Counted from the stretch's first letter, positions 15,978-23,791 are shown. The stretch: DNA of 32,366 nucleotides from an uncultured Prevotella sp. (GCA_905233825.1 CAJOFE010000032.1:1-32366); one strand, 5' to 3'. A program made the numbers and translations. Notes: generated by a model from the letters alone, not told the origin.

Positions 15978-17502
15978 TGGCCTTCAGTATTTGGTAGAGT
16001 CTATTCATATCTAAATGCTGACGCACATGGTCGGCTAGTTTATTGTATTGTTCCTCCTTGAAGTCGGTGTAACTTTTGGCTATTGGCTGTTCTTCGACGA
16101 GCGAAGCGGCAGAGCCGAGCGGGCTGTTGGCCTTTCCCTTGAGCAGGTGCTCGATAACGGGCGTATTGTCAAGGAAGCCATGTATATAGGTGCCGATGCA
16201 ATGGTCGGTTTGCATAATAGCCTGCCCCCCACCCCTCTGTTCTTCGGACGCCTCCCCGTTGGCAGGAGAGGAATAGCTGACACCCTGATGAATCTCATAG
16301 CCCTGACACTCCTGCCCGTTGAAAGTAAAGGTTACCTGGCGGGTGGTCTTCTCAGCGGCCATCGTGGTGTGGATGGGCAGCAGGCCGAGGCCAGGCAGAT
16401 TCGTGATGCTACCCTCGATGCCATCGGGGTCGCTGACCGTCTGACCAAGCATCTGATAGCCACCACAAATGCCAATGACAGTACGACCGTCACGATAGGC
16501 GCGGATGATAGCCTGTGCACAGCCGTTACGGCGCAGCTCTAACAGGTCATCGAGAGTGGCCTTTGTTCCAGGTAAGATGATGATGTCGGCACGACTGATG
16601 TCGCTAGTATTGTTAGTATAAAAGAGGTTCACACGAGGGTCGCGTTCCAGCATGTCGAAGTCAGTGAAGTTACTAATGTGACGTAGTAGCACCACAGCGA
16701 CATTCACCTTCCCCTCGGCCAGTTGTCTTCGTTTCTGTTCCAAGCTGACGCTGTCCTCCTCCTCGATATAGATGTCTTTATAATAAGGTATTACACCGAG
16801 GACAGGCACCCCACAGAGGTCTTCCAACATACGACGGCCTTCGTCGAAGAGTCGCATGTCACCACGAAACTTATTAATAATAATGCCCTTGATGAGTTTC
16901 CTATCCTCTTCCGATTGCAAGGCGATGCTACCATAGACGGAGGCAAATACACCACCACGGTCGATATCGCCAACGAGGATGACGTCGGCTTTGGCATGCT
17001 GTGCCATCGACATATTCACCAAGTCACGGTCTTTCAGATTGATCTCTGCAATACTGCCAGCCCCCTCCATCACGATGGGATTGTACTTTGCTGCCAAACG
17101 ATCGAAAGCAGCACAAACTTCAGCACGGAAATCAACTTCAGGCTTTGGACTATAGACTTCAAGCTTTTGAGGCTTCCAGTAATCGTATGAATTCTTATTC
17201 CCAATAGGGCGCCCGTTCAACACCACCTGACTCGTATGGTCTGAATTCGGTTTCAGCAGCAAGGGGTTCATATCGGTATGACAAGGAAGCCCTGCAGCCT
17301 CGGCTTGCACGGCCTGGGCACGACCTATCTCTAAGCCGTCAGGAGTGGCATAGGAGTTCAGCGCCATATTCTGTGCCTTAAAAGGAGCCGGTTGATAGCC
17401 ATCTTGCAGGAAGATACGGCACAACGCCGTAGCTACTACGCTCTTCCCGACATCGCTACCCGTGCCAGCCAGCATCAGAGAATGAAGATTATTCTTTTTC
17501 AT
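15970..17502 (-). CDS. cobQ: Cobyric acid synthase (CobQ/CbiP)
   Basis: Glutamine-dependent amidotransferase that amidates four side chains of adenosylcobyrinate a,c-diamide. It is 510 residues from the ATG at 17502; a TTG 12 bp earlier is possible but unnecessary. The N-terminal P-loop-like synthetase domain has GTGSDVGKSVVA (13-24) and EGAGSIAEINL. The C-terminal class I glutamine amidotransferase domain has the nucleophile Cys346 (IGICGGYQMLG) and catalytic His441 (GTYIHGFLDN). Two dispersed repeats lie in frame: 16224-16273, encoding SSPANGEASEEQRGGG (~411-426) just before the catalytic His strand, and 16099-16123, encoding SPLGSAAS near ~460. The start overlaps the adenosyltransferase gene by 14 bp. 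Confidence 0.93.
   Translation of the reverse strand: MKKNNLHSLMLAGTGSDVGKSVVATALCRIFLQDGYQPAPFKAQNMALNSYATPDGLEIGRAQAVQAEAAGLPCHTDMNPLLLKPNSDHTSQVVLNGRPIGNKNSYDYWKPQKLEVYSPKPEVDFRAEVCAAFDRLAAKYNPIVMEGAGSIAEINLKDRDLVNMSMAQHAKADVILVGDIDRGGVFASVYGSIALQSEEDRKLIKGIIINKFRGDMRLFDEGRRMLEDLCGVPVLGVIPYYKDIYIEEEDSVSLEQKRRQLAEGKVNVAVVLLRHISNFTDFDMLERDPRVNLFYTNNTSDISRADIIILPGTKATLDDLLELRRNGCAQAIIRAYRDGRTVIGICGGYQMLGQTVSDPDGIEGSITNLPGLGLLPIHTTMAAEKTTRQVTFTFNGQECQGYEIHQGVSYSSPANGEASEEQRGGGQAIMQTDHCIGTYIHGFLDNTPVIEHLLKGKANSPLGSAASLVEEQPIAKSYTDFKEEQYNKLADHVRQHLDMNRLYQILKAND
16099..16123. repeat. Dispersed repeat AAGCGGCAGAGCCGAGCG inside cobQ
   Basis: The 18-base core occurs at about 6250 (O-methyltransferase), 16104 (cobQ) and 18432 (cobB), always in the same orientation relative to the coordinates. 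Here it is flanked by a TTGGCTATTGGCTGTT segment that resembles the AGCCAAAAGCC words near the ends of recO and tadA. In CobQ it encodes SPLGSAAS. Confidence 0.85.
16224..16273. repeat. G/C-rich dispersed repeat inside cobQ
   Basis: The minus strand reads CCTCTCCTGCCAACGGGGAG followed by a segment ending GAGGGGTGGGGGG. It has the CTCTCC...GGGGAGG...GGGGTGGGGGG layout of the other dispersed repeats in the window, but a longer centre. It encodes a low-complexity stretch rich in E, G and S that is unlike CobQ. Confidence 0.65.
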
Positions 17503-17950
17503 AGGCAAGCACAAAGAGATAATCGCTGAGGCGATTGATCATACGGAGAATACTGGGGTCAAGGGGATGCTCACGATGTACCGTCCAGAGACGACGTTCA
17601 GCCGTTCTGCACTGGGCACGGGCCACATGGAAGATACCTTGTGGAATGACGAAACCCGAGGGAGTCTGTGCACCATCGATGGCCTGCTCCATACGTTGAA
17701 TCAGTTCATCGCAATGCAGGGGACGAGGATTCTGCTCGCCATCAGGCGTGGCCACATGGCTCATCACCACCATCAACTCACGCTGCACGTCACACAGTAT
17801 TTTGTCCTCTTTCTGCACCATGCCCAGCAATGCATTCAGCATGTCGAGTTGACCATTGGCCTCGATGCGAGGGTCATCCTTAGGGACACGCTCGCCTCCA
17901 CGCAGGCTAGTCCGTCCCTCATCGCCTGTCTTAGTATATATTTGTTTCAT
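17489..17950 (-). CDS. Cob(I)yrinic acid a,c-diamide / cob(I)alamin adenosyltransferase, PduO type
   Basis: A 153-residue trimeric-type ATP:corrinoid adenosyltransferase, which transfers the 5'-deoxyadenosyl group of ATP to Co(I). Family signatures are all visible: YTKTGDEGRTSLRGGERVPKDD at the N-terminus, GFVIPQG, RAQCRTAERRLW (ATP and hydrophobic base contacts) and the C-terminal NRLSDYLFVLA. It is a PduO/MMAB fold and not the CobA/CobO P-loop type, although annotation often names it cobO. It overlaps cobB by 20 bp and cobQ by 14 bp, so it is translationally coupled in the B12 operon. Confidence 0.92.
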   Translation of the reverse strand: MKQIYTKTGDEGRTSLRGGERVPKDDPRIEANGQLDMLNALLGMVQKEDKILCDVQRELMVVMSHVATPDGEQNPRPLHCDELIQRMEQAIDGAQTPSGFVIPQGIFHVARAQCRTAERRLWTVHREHPLDPSILRMINRLSDYLFVLAYEKE

Positions 17951-19163
17951 TCAAGTACAGATGGGTATAGCTGGCTAATACATTCTTATCATGGAACACG
18001 CGTGTGCTGACTGGCTCGCCTTTGGCATCATAGACCTGACAAGCGGACGTCGGCATTTCACCAAGGAATTGCGTATAATGGAATTCGTGCCCACGATATT
18101 CCTTGCCGTCGAGGGTGAACTGTCGATATCCTAAAGAGAGTTTGCGATCAGCCTGAAGAGCCGTGATAACATAGGGCAATACGCCACACATGGGATATTC
18201 ACCGTCATCAGTAATAATACTCTTACATAAGTACATCATACCTCCGCACTCAGCAATGATACGTCCTCCGTGCTCAGCATAATCCTTGATAATCTGCCGT
18301 GCAGCCTCGTTCTTCACCAAAGCGTCAAGGTGTTTCTCAGGATAGCCACCTGGCAGATAGAGTAAATCCACGCCATCAAGTGCAGGCACGTCTTTCTCAG
18401 GGTCAAAGAAAGTCACGTTCTTCGCAGAGCGAAGCGGCAGAGCCGAGCGACCCAGTGCGTCGAGCGTCTCTTGATAGATGAAGGAAAAAGACTCGGCGTT
18501 ACGGGCAACAACGGCCTTTCCCCACCTCCCTACACAGGGAGGGGCTGGGAGAGGATCTTTCCTTTTCGGGAGAAGTGGAAGATGGCTGAAATCCAACCCC
18601 AAATAGCGCGATCCTTGCTCAAGTTCCTTGTTTCGAGGAATGCAGGCCAAACAATGCAAACCCAAATCGAGGCATACCTGCCTGAGCATGGCCTGATGGC
18701 GAATAGAGCCTACCTTATTAAAGATGATGCCTACGATACGGACATCCTTTCTGAAGTTAACAAATCCCTGCAATAGTGGTGCTAAGGAGTAAGCTGCTGA
18801 GCGGGCATCGACCACCAGCACCACTGGCAAATCCAGTACACGGGCAATCTCGGCTGAGGAACCACGGTCACGGTCGTAGCCGTCGTACATTCCCATCATG
18901 CCCTCCACGATGCACACGTCGGCATCCTTGCTATAACGGGCATATACCTCCCTTACATGTTCAGGCGAGGCCATGAACGTGTCGAGGTTCACCGACGGGC
19001 GTCCGCAAACTGCCTCATGGAACTTTGTGTCGATATAATCAGGACCGCATTTGAAAGGTTGCACCCTCCGTCCTTTGCGCACATAAAGCTCCATCAGCTG
19101 ACGGGCAACGGTGGTCTTTCCGCTGCCGCTCATCGGTGCTGCTATCAGAAACTGGGTCTTCAT
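17931..19163 (-). CDS. cbiA: Cobyrinate a,c-diamide synthase (CbiA/CobB)
   Basis: First gene of the minus-strand B12 operon, 410 residues from the ATG at 19163. It amidates the a and c side chains of cobyrinate using glutamine and ATP. The N-terminal P-loop domain has APMSGSGKTTVA (9-20), FKCGPDYIDTKFHE (37-50) and VEGMMGMYDG. The C-terminal amidotransferase domain has LPGGYPE and nucleophile Cys306 (AECGGMMYL). Residues ~198-216 (repeat at 18515-18560) and ~238-248 (repeat at 18426-18450) are repeat-encoded, both near the interdomain linker. The longer frame with MYLCTA would start inside the promoter, so ATG 19163 is preferred. Because the -7 element ends only 7 nt before it, the mRNA is nearly leaderless. 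Confidence 0.93.
   Translation of the reverse strand: MKTQFLIAAPMSGSGKTTVARQLMELYVRKGRRVQPFKCGPDYIDTKFHEAVCGRPSVNLDTFMASPEHVREVYARYSKDADVCIVEGMMGMYDGYDRDRGSSAEIARVLDLPVVLVVDARSAAYSLAPLLQGFVNFRKDVRIVGIIFNKVGSIRHQAMLRQVCLDLGLHCLACIPRNKELEQGSRYLGLDFSHLPLLPKRKDPLPAPPCVGRWGKAVVARNAESFSFIYQETLDALGRSALPLRSAKNVTFFDPEKDVPALDGVDLLYLPGGYPEKHLDALVKNEAARQIIKDYAEHGGRIIAECGGMMYLCKSIITDDGEYPMCGVLPYVITALQADRKLSLGYRQFTLDGKEYRGHEFHYTQFLGEMPTSACQVYDAKGEPVSTRVFHDKNVLASYTHLYLNETNIY
18426..18450. repeat. Dispersed repeat AAGCGGCAGAGCCGAGCG inside cbiA
   Basis: Same core as at ~6250 and ~16104, read in a different frame here to give GRSALPLRSAK. The same DNA word encodes different peptides in different genes, which argues for insertion of DNA and against protein homology. 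Confidence 0.85.
18515..18560. repeat. G/C-rich dispersed palindrome inside cbiA
   Basis: The minus strand reads CCTCTCCCAGCCCCTCCC then TGTGTAGGGAGGTGGGG, closely matching the plus-strand sequence after the SDR gene at 28848-28883. It adds KRKDPLPAPPCVGRWGK to CbiA in the linker before the amidotransferase domain. Confidence 0.85.
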
Positions 19164-19170
19164 TGCGGTG

Positions 19171-19178
19171 CAAAGGTA
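19171..19178 (-). promoter_or_regulatory. -7 element (TACCTTTG) for the B12 biosynthesis operon
   Basis: The minus-strand TACCTTTG lies 7 nt before the cbiA ATG. No clear TTTG at -33 is seen. It is back to back with the riboswitch promoter at 19222, so the two divergent starts are less than 75 bp apart. No aptamer lies between it and cbiA. Confidence 0.65.
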
Positions 19179-19199
19179 CAAAAAAAATCGGAAAAACTA

Positions 19200-19229
19200 T
19201 TGCCAGTTGAAAATAATGTTGTAACTTTG
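19200..19229 (+). promoter_or_regulatory. Promoter for the btuB riboswitch transcript
   Basis: TTG at 19200-19202 and TAACTTTG at 19222-19229 are about 19 nt apart. Transcription should start near 19235, just upstream of the aptamer. Confidence 0.7.
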
Positions 19230-19269
19230 CACCCGTATTCGTAGCATCAGCGTTTGCTGCCAATGCCCG

Positions 19270-19425
19270 TCAGGGTTCGCTTAGCCGCGATTAATTGGGA
19301 ACGAGAGTGAGAATCTCCGACTGTCCCGCAGCTGTGAGCCCCCGTATAGCGACGAAGCATATGCCATTACCCGTTTGGGCGAGAAGGCGCTTCGGAGTGG
19401 GGCGAAGTCAGAAGACCAGCCCTGA
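19270..19425 (+). promoter_or_regulatory. Cobalamin riboswitch aptamer 1 (upstream of btuB)
   Basis: The core sequences of the cobalamin aptamer are present: AATTGGGAA, GTGAGAATC, ACTGTCCCGCAGCTGTGA, GGGCGAGAAGGC and the terminal AGTCAGAAGACCAGCC. P1 forms between 19270-19277 (TCAGGGTT) and 19418-19425 (AGCCCTGA), 8 bp with one G-U pair. The aptamer spans 156 nt, the same as aptamer 2. Known switches of this class repress uptake genes when cobalamin is abundant. It controls the TonB receptor and the CbiK-like lipoprotein downstream. Confidence 0.95.
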
Positions 19426-19447
19426 AGGAAAGAAAAAGCCCGCCACC

Positions 19448-19546
19448 CTCGATGTAAGGGCGAGTGAGGCGCAAGCACATCTTTTTAGTACGTGTATTAT
19501 TATATTAAGTTTTTGACAGGAGATCCTGTCGTGAGATAGCATCTCC
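19448..19546 (+). promoter_or_regulatory. Conserved expression-platform region of riboswitch 1
   Basis: Blocks shared with the second riboswitch follow in the same order: CTCGATGTAAGG (19448-19459), ACGTGTATTATTATA (19490-19504) and a hairpin GGAGAT (19519-19524) / ATCTCC (19541-19546). The hairpin's 16-nt loop CCTGTCGTGAGATAGC matches the other copy at 15 of 16 positions. It ends 18 nt before the btuB ATG, so control of translation initiation is likely. Confidence 0.75.
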
Positions 19547-19564
19547 TTTGTATGGAATGTTGAG

Positions 19565-21739
19565 ATGAAACGACGATATATAATGGGCGTGGCCCTGATG
19601 ACCATAACCCTGACACTTACAGCACAGACACCCTTGTTGAGCGACTCGCTACAGGAAGTGGTGGTGACAGGTACGGGCACACAGCACCTGCTGCGCAATG
19701 CGCCCGTACAGACCGAGGTCATCAGCAGTCGCATGCTGAAGAACTATGGTGGCCGCTCGTTGGAGGACATCCTTGGTGGACTGACGGCTTCGTTTGCCTT
19801 CAACGAGGGCGATATGGGTTCACAGACGCAGCTCAATGGCTTAGGCAACAACTACATCCTCGTGCTGGTCGATGGCAAACGCCTGCATGGTGACGTGGGT
19901 GGCGAGAACGACCTAAGCCTCATCGATCCACACAACATCGAGCGCATAGAGATTGTGAAGGGAGCCAGCAGCGCCCTTTACGGTTCTGATGCTATCGCTG
20001 GTGTGGTGAACATTATCACGAAAAAACACAATGAGGCGCTGCTCCTTGAGAACAGCACGCGCTACGGTTCATACAACGACTTGCGCCAGCACAACGGGCT
20101 GGGGCTGGCTTTCGGCTCCCTGAAGAGCTACACCAATTTCCAGCTGCAGCACAGCGACGGTTGGCAGAACACTGCCACGGAGTGGACTCCCTCTTCGGCT
20201 GCACCTATCACCGACTCGCGCAACATGACCGTGAATAAGCACACCAACTGGCAGCTGAGCGAACAGCTTACATGGAACGTTACTCCTCGCCTAGAACTCT
20301 ATGCAGGTGGTTCTTATTATAGAAAAGGTATATATCGTCCAAAGGGTAAGTACCCCAAGTACGACGTGAAGACCTACGACCTGAAATACCGTAACGCCTC
20401 AGCCAGCATCGGTGGCAAGTGGTACCTGGGAGGTGAGAGAAATGTCCTGACCCTCGACATCGACTGGAACCGTCACGCCTATTATCATGCTTTCACCTCG
20501 ACTACGCTAGCTGAAGGCTTCGACGAGCAGGGGCGCTTCATGCTCGACTTTCCTTATTTCGAAGGACAGGAGAATCTGCAGAGCAATCAGGAACGCACAA
20601 TGGCTCACCTGAAAGGTGTCTTTTCGCTGCCTGCCGGTCATCAGCTAAGTACAGGACTGGAAGCCCGTTACGACTATCTGAAAGCTCCTACCAGCATTGC
20701 TGGCAAGACTGCCGACAACAACACCGAGGCCATCTACATCCAAGACGAGTGGAGCCTTGGCATGCTTCATCTCACCCCAGGTCTGCGCCTGAATCGCAAC
20801 GAGGCTTTCGGTTTTCGTCTTACACCAAAGCTCTCGGCTATGCTTTCTACTGGCAACCTGCGCCTACGCGCCTCCTGGAGTCAAGGCTTCAAGACACCCA
20901 CGCTGAAAGAACAGAACTACCGCTATCTGCGAGAGATGACCACCATCATCCTCTATTTGGGCAATCGCAATCTGAAGCCACAGACCTCGAACTACTACTC
21001 GCTGAATGCTGAATATACCTGGGGGAGACTGAACCTTACCGTTACGGGCTACCTGAACAAGCTCGACAATATGATCACCCTCGTTACCCAACCCCGTACA
21101 GAGGCTCCTGCCGAGTATCGCCAACAATATGGCGAGATGCTGGGCAAGGTTCGTCGCTACGAAAACATGGAGGATGCCCTCACGCGAGGCATCGATGTTA
21201 GCTTGCGCTATGCACACAAGGGTTTCTCTGCCGGTCTGGGTTATAGCTACTTGGATACTGATGCCCATGTCTATGACGATAGCCATGACCGTCTGGTCAA
21301 TGTCACCATCGACGGTATGGCCCACCACAAGGGGAATATGTTCGTAACGTGGACCAAAACCCTTTCTGAGAGGGAGGGAAGCAGAATGTTCCAGCCCGTC
21401 AGTAGGGGAGTGGGACTGTACGGGCGGTTCTCTACCAAACGCTATTATCAGGTTGACGGCGATGGCAAGGGCTACCAGATATGGCGGCTTGCTGCTCATT
21501 ATAACTTTAACCTATCTACTCCCCTCTTTCACAAAGAGAGATTGGGGGTGGGTCTCGATTTTGGCATCGACAACATCTTCAACTACTGCGACCGTACACC
21601 CCACGGCCTGCATCTGGGCACCACCACGCCTGGCCGTACCGTCTATGCCACGCTGACCGTACAATTCCGTAAAGGCAAGAATGCTAAGTTCAACAATAAG
21701 TCTAACATTAAAAACATTGAAAACAATGAAGAAGATTAA
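19565..21739 (+). CDS. btuB: TonB-dependent outer-membrane receptor, BtuB-like
   Basis: A 724-residue outer-membrane transporter predicted to import cobalamin or other corrinoids using TonB energy. It has a signal peptide (~1-20, ending TLTAQ), a TonB-box region (LQEVVVTGTG ~29-38), a plug domain (~40-150, with NYILVLVDGKRL and IERIEIVKGASSALYGSDAIAGVVNIIT) and a 22-strand-type barrel. There is no CarboxypepD-regulatory domain and no SusD partner, as in classical BtuB. It sits behind a cobalamin riboswitch and overlaps the cbiK-like gene by 14 bp. Two repeat-like segments lie in frame in the barrel, at 21359-21380 and 21519-21556 (STPLFHKERLGVG), near the C-terminal strands. Confidence 0.92.
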   Translation: MKRRYIMGVALMTITLTLTAQTPLLSDSLQEVVVTGTGTQHLLRNAPVQTEVISSRMLKNYGGRSLEDILGGLTASFAFNEGDMGSQTQLNGLGNNYILVLVDGKRLHGDVGGENDLSLIDPHNIERIEIVKGASSALYGSDAIAGVVNIITKKHNEALLLENSTRYGSYNDLRQHNGLGLAFGSLKSYTNFQLQHSDGWQNTATEWTPSSAAPITDSRNMTVNKHTNWQLSEQLTWNVTPRLELYAGGSYYRKGIYRPKGKYPKYDVKTYDLKYRNASASIGGKWYLGGERNVLTLDIDWNRHAYYHAFTSTTLAEGFDEQGRFMLDFPYFEGQENLQSNQERTMAHLKGVFSLPAGHQLSTGLEARYDYLKAPTSIAGKTADNNTEAIYIQDEWSLGMLHLTPGLRLNRNEAFGFRLTPKLSAMLSTGNLRLRASWSQGFKTPTLKEQNYRYLREMTTIILYLGNRNLKPQTSNYYSLNAEYTWGRLNLTVTGYLNKLDNMITLVTQPRTEAPAEYRQQYGEMLGKVRRYENMEDALTRGIDVSLRYAHKGFSAGLGYSYLDTDAHVYDDSHDRLVNVTIDGMAHHKGNMFVTWTKTLSEREGSRMFQPVSRGVGLYGRFSTKRYYQVDGDGKGYQIWRLAAHYNFNLSTPLFHKERLGVGLDFGIDNIFNYCDRTPHGLHLGTTTPGRTVYATLTVQFRKGKNAKFNNKSNIKNIENNEED
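21519..21556. repeat. G/C-rich dispersed palindrome inside btuB
   Basis: CTCCCCTCTTTCACAAAGAG followed by AGATTGGGGGTGGG matches the family found in cbiB at 14319-14348 on the other strand. A weaker relative (CCCTTTCTGAGAGGGAGGG) lies at ~21360-21379. Both add low-homology residues in loops of the barrel. Confidence 0.7.
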
Positions 21740-22829
21740 GTTTCTCATGATTGCCATGATGGCAATGATGACGTCTGCAGCCTTCGTGGCTTGTAGCGAT
21801 GATGATGATGACAATGCACCCATCTCGAACATGGAGCGCTATCAGCAGGAAGTAGATGCCACCGTGAAGGCTCAGAAGAAGCACAACAAAGCCGTGCTGC
21901 TCGTGGCCTTCGGCTCTACCTGGCAGCAGGCCTACGATGCCTTCGACCTCACCCAGAAGGAGTATGCCCAGGAGTTCGCCGACTACGACGTCTATCTCTC
22001 CTTCTCCAGTGCCATCTGCATCAATCGTGCCATGGCTGGCGAGAACACCGAGAAGCGCTCGTTCTATGAGCCTAAATACTGGTTGGAGGCTTTCGGACGT
22101 GTGCAGTACGCTGAGATTATCGTCCAGAGCATGCAGGTCATCCCTGGCGAGGAATTCAGCCGCGTGGTGAACGCCATGAAGGATTTTGGCAACAACTCCA
22201 ACGGCGACCTCGACGACCAGTACATGTCACGCGTAGTGCTGAAGCTCGGCATGCCCCTGATGTACACTGAGGCTGATGCCAAGTACCTGGCCACCGTGCT
22301 CGACCAGAACTTCTCGAAGTACGCCCAGAAGGGCGCTATGCTCTTCATGGGTCACGGCAACCCCGACGAGTATGACACCTACAAGGCCAACGTGCGCTAC
22401 ACCCAGCTGGAGGAGGCCCTGAAGAAGCTGAACAAGAACTACTACGTGGGCACCGTCGATATGGCCGAGAACTTCAAGGTGCAGGTTCGCGAGCGCATGA
22501 TCGAGGACGGATTCGTCAGTGGCAATGTCTATTGCGCACCCCTGATGTCGATTGCCGGTGACCATGCCCACAACGACATGGCTGGCGACGACGATGCCTG
22601 GGACAACGGCTTCGAGGAGAACGAGGACGGCGAAGTGGAGGACACCTCCTGGAAGATGTACTTCGACCACATGGGCTACACCATCGATGCCGCCACCTAC
22701 AAGGACACTGGTGCCGATGGTCTCGTCAAAGGTCTGCTGGAGTACAAGAACATCCGCGACATCTACAAGGCTCATACCAAGAGGGCTGAGATCGTTGATT
22801 TCTACCACTCCATGTTCCCTGAGGAATAA
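21726..22829 (+). CDS. CbiK-like cobaltochelatase as a surface-type lipoprotein
   Basis: A 367-residue chelatase of the CbiK (anaerobic sirohydrochlorin cobaltochelatase) family, with AVLLVAFGSTWQQAYDAFDLT at ~56-76, metal-site His210 (LFMGHGNPDEYDTY) and His280 (GDHAHNDMAGDD). Unlike cytoplasmic CbiK it starts with a lipoprotein signal (MKKIKFLMIAMMAMMTSAAFVAC, lipidated Cys23) followed by SDDDDD, the acidic export signal that sends lipoproteins to the cell surface in Bacteroidetes. An acidic insert (~286-306, EENEDGEVED) follows the second His. The start at 21726 is chosen because it gives the signal peptide; it overlaps btuB by 14 bp. It may bind or metallate tetrapyrroles outside the cytoplasm; catalysis is unproven. 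Confidence 0.88.
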   Translation: MKKIKFLMIAMMAMMTSAAFVACSDDDDDNAPISNMERYQQEVDATVKAQKKHNKAVLLVAFGSTWQQAYDAFDLTQKEYAQEFADYDVYLSFSSAICINRAMAGENTEKRSFYEPKYWLEAFGRVQYAEIIVQSMQVIPGEEFSRVVNAMKDFGNNSNGDLDDQYMSRVVLKLGMPLMYTEADAKYLATVLDQNFSKYAQKGAMLFMGHGNPDEYDTYKANVRYTQLEEALKKLNKNYYVGTVDMAENFKVQVRERMIEDGFVSGNVYCAPLMSIAGDHAHNDMAGDDDAWDNGFEENEDGEVEDTSWKMYFDHMGYTIDAATYKDTGADGLVKGLLEYKNIRDIYKAHTKRAEIVDFYHSMFPEE

Positions 22830-22843
22830 ACTCACATTCATAC

Positions 22844-22887
22844 AAAAAAACATCCCCGTTGCCTCTACTGGTGACGGGGATGTGTTT
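22844..22887. terminator. Bidirectional intrinsic terminator between cbiK-like gene and LysR gene
   Basis: ACATCCCCGT (22850-22859) pairs perfectly with ACGGGGATGT (22874-22883). On the minus strand the stem is followed by GTTTTTTTG, a strong signal for the LysR transcript. On the plus strand only GTTTA follows. Confidence 0.85.
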
Positions 22888-23791
22888 AGATACCCTGCAG
22901 CACGGAGTTCTTCAGGATGGCAGTGCACTGGCTGAGCATACGGATGAACTCACGGGCAGAGTTCTTGGTGTAGCTGTCGCGCAGGGTATGGATGCACCCT
23001 TCCATATGGTTCTCAGGGGCATCGATGGGGATGGCACGAAGGCCGGTCTCGTCGATGACGGTAGCCTCGGAAAGGATGGTGACATAGCTGCTCTGGCGCA
23101 CAATCTTGAAGAGCATGCCCACGTTGTTCATCTCCGTGCGTACCTTCAGCTGCAGGTTGGCATTCCCAATCAGTTTCTCAAAAGCATTACGGGCCTGCAT
23201 GCCTATGGCTGGCAGCGCCAGGCAATAATGGGACAACTCCTGAAGGGTGACGCTCTGCTTACGGGCCAGGGGATGGCGCTCGTTGACCACAGCGGCCAGC
23301 CGACCAACGAAAAGCACCTGACTCTCTACATGCTCGTCCTGACGATGGGGCTTGAAGGCCAGCACGAGGTCGAGTTCATGACAGCGCAGACGGTCGATGA
23401 GGTCAGCCATCGATGCATAGCACACGTTGAGCTTCACCTGTGGATAACGTTTCTGGAAGTCGATGATGGTCTCGGCAATCATGCTGCTGAAGGAGAAGGT
23501 AACGCCGATATTCAGCTCACCTGTGAGCAACTGCTTTAGTTCCTGTACCCTGTGGAACAGCGTATCAGCATCGAAGAGGCATTCCCGTGCCAGGGGCACG
23601 AGCATCTGCCCTGCTTCAGTAAGCAGCACCTCGTGGCTGTTGCGTAGGAAGAGCTGCTGGTCGAGCTCATGCTCCAGGTTGAGGATTTGCTGGGACAGGG
23701 TGCTCTGGGTGATGAACAGTTCTTTAGAGGCCACAGAGAAATTCAGCGTCTCGGCCACTTTCAGGAAGTATCTGAGTTGTCGTAGTTCCAT
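22886..23791 (-). CDS. LysR-family transcriptional regulator in a cobalamin-riboswitch operon
   Basis: A 301-residue LysR-type regulator. The winged helix-turn-helix lies at ~1-60 (MELRQLRYFLKVAETLNFSVASKELFITQSTLSQQILNLEHEL). The linker helix follows, and the periplasmic-binding-protein-like effector domain spans ~90-295, starting GELNIGVTFSFSSMI. The effector cannot be inferred. It is unusual in position: it starts 5 bp after the flavodoxin-like gene and there is no promoter between them, so its expression should depend on the cobalamin riboswitch at 24331-24486. It ends convergently with the cbiK-like gene. LysR proteins often regulate adjacent divergent genes, but here no divergent promoter is present. 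Confidence 0.9.
   Translation of the reverse strand: MELRQLRYFLKVAETLNFSVASKELFITQSTLSQQILNLEHELDQQLFLRNSHEVLLTEAGQMLVPLARECLFDADTLFHRVQELKQLLTGELNIGVTFSFSSMIAETIIDFQKRYPQVKLNVCYASMADLIDRLRCHELDLVLAFKPHRQDEHVESQVLFVGRLAAVVNERHPLARKQSVTLQELSHYCLALPAIGMQARNAFEKLIGNANLQLKVRTEMNNVGMLFKIVRQSSYVTILSEATVIDETGLRAIPIDAPENHMEGCIHTLRDSYTKNSAREFIRMLSQCTAILKNSVLQGI

Noticed and set aside
22859..23539. Plus-strand 226-codon frame opposite the LysR gene
   Set aside because: It has no known domain, and the minus-strand frame encodes a complete LysR regulator.
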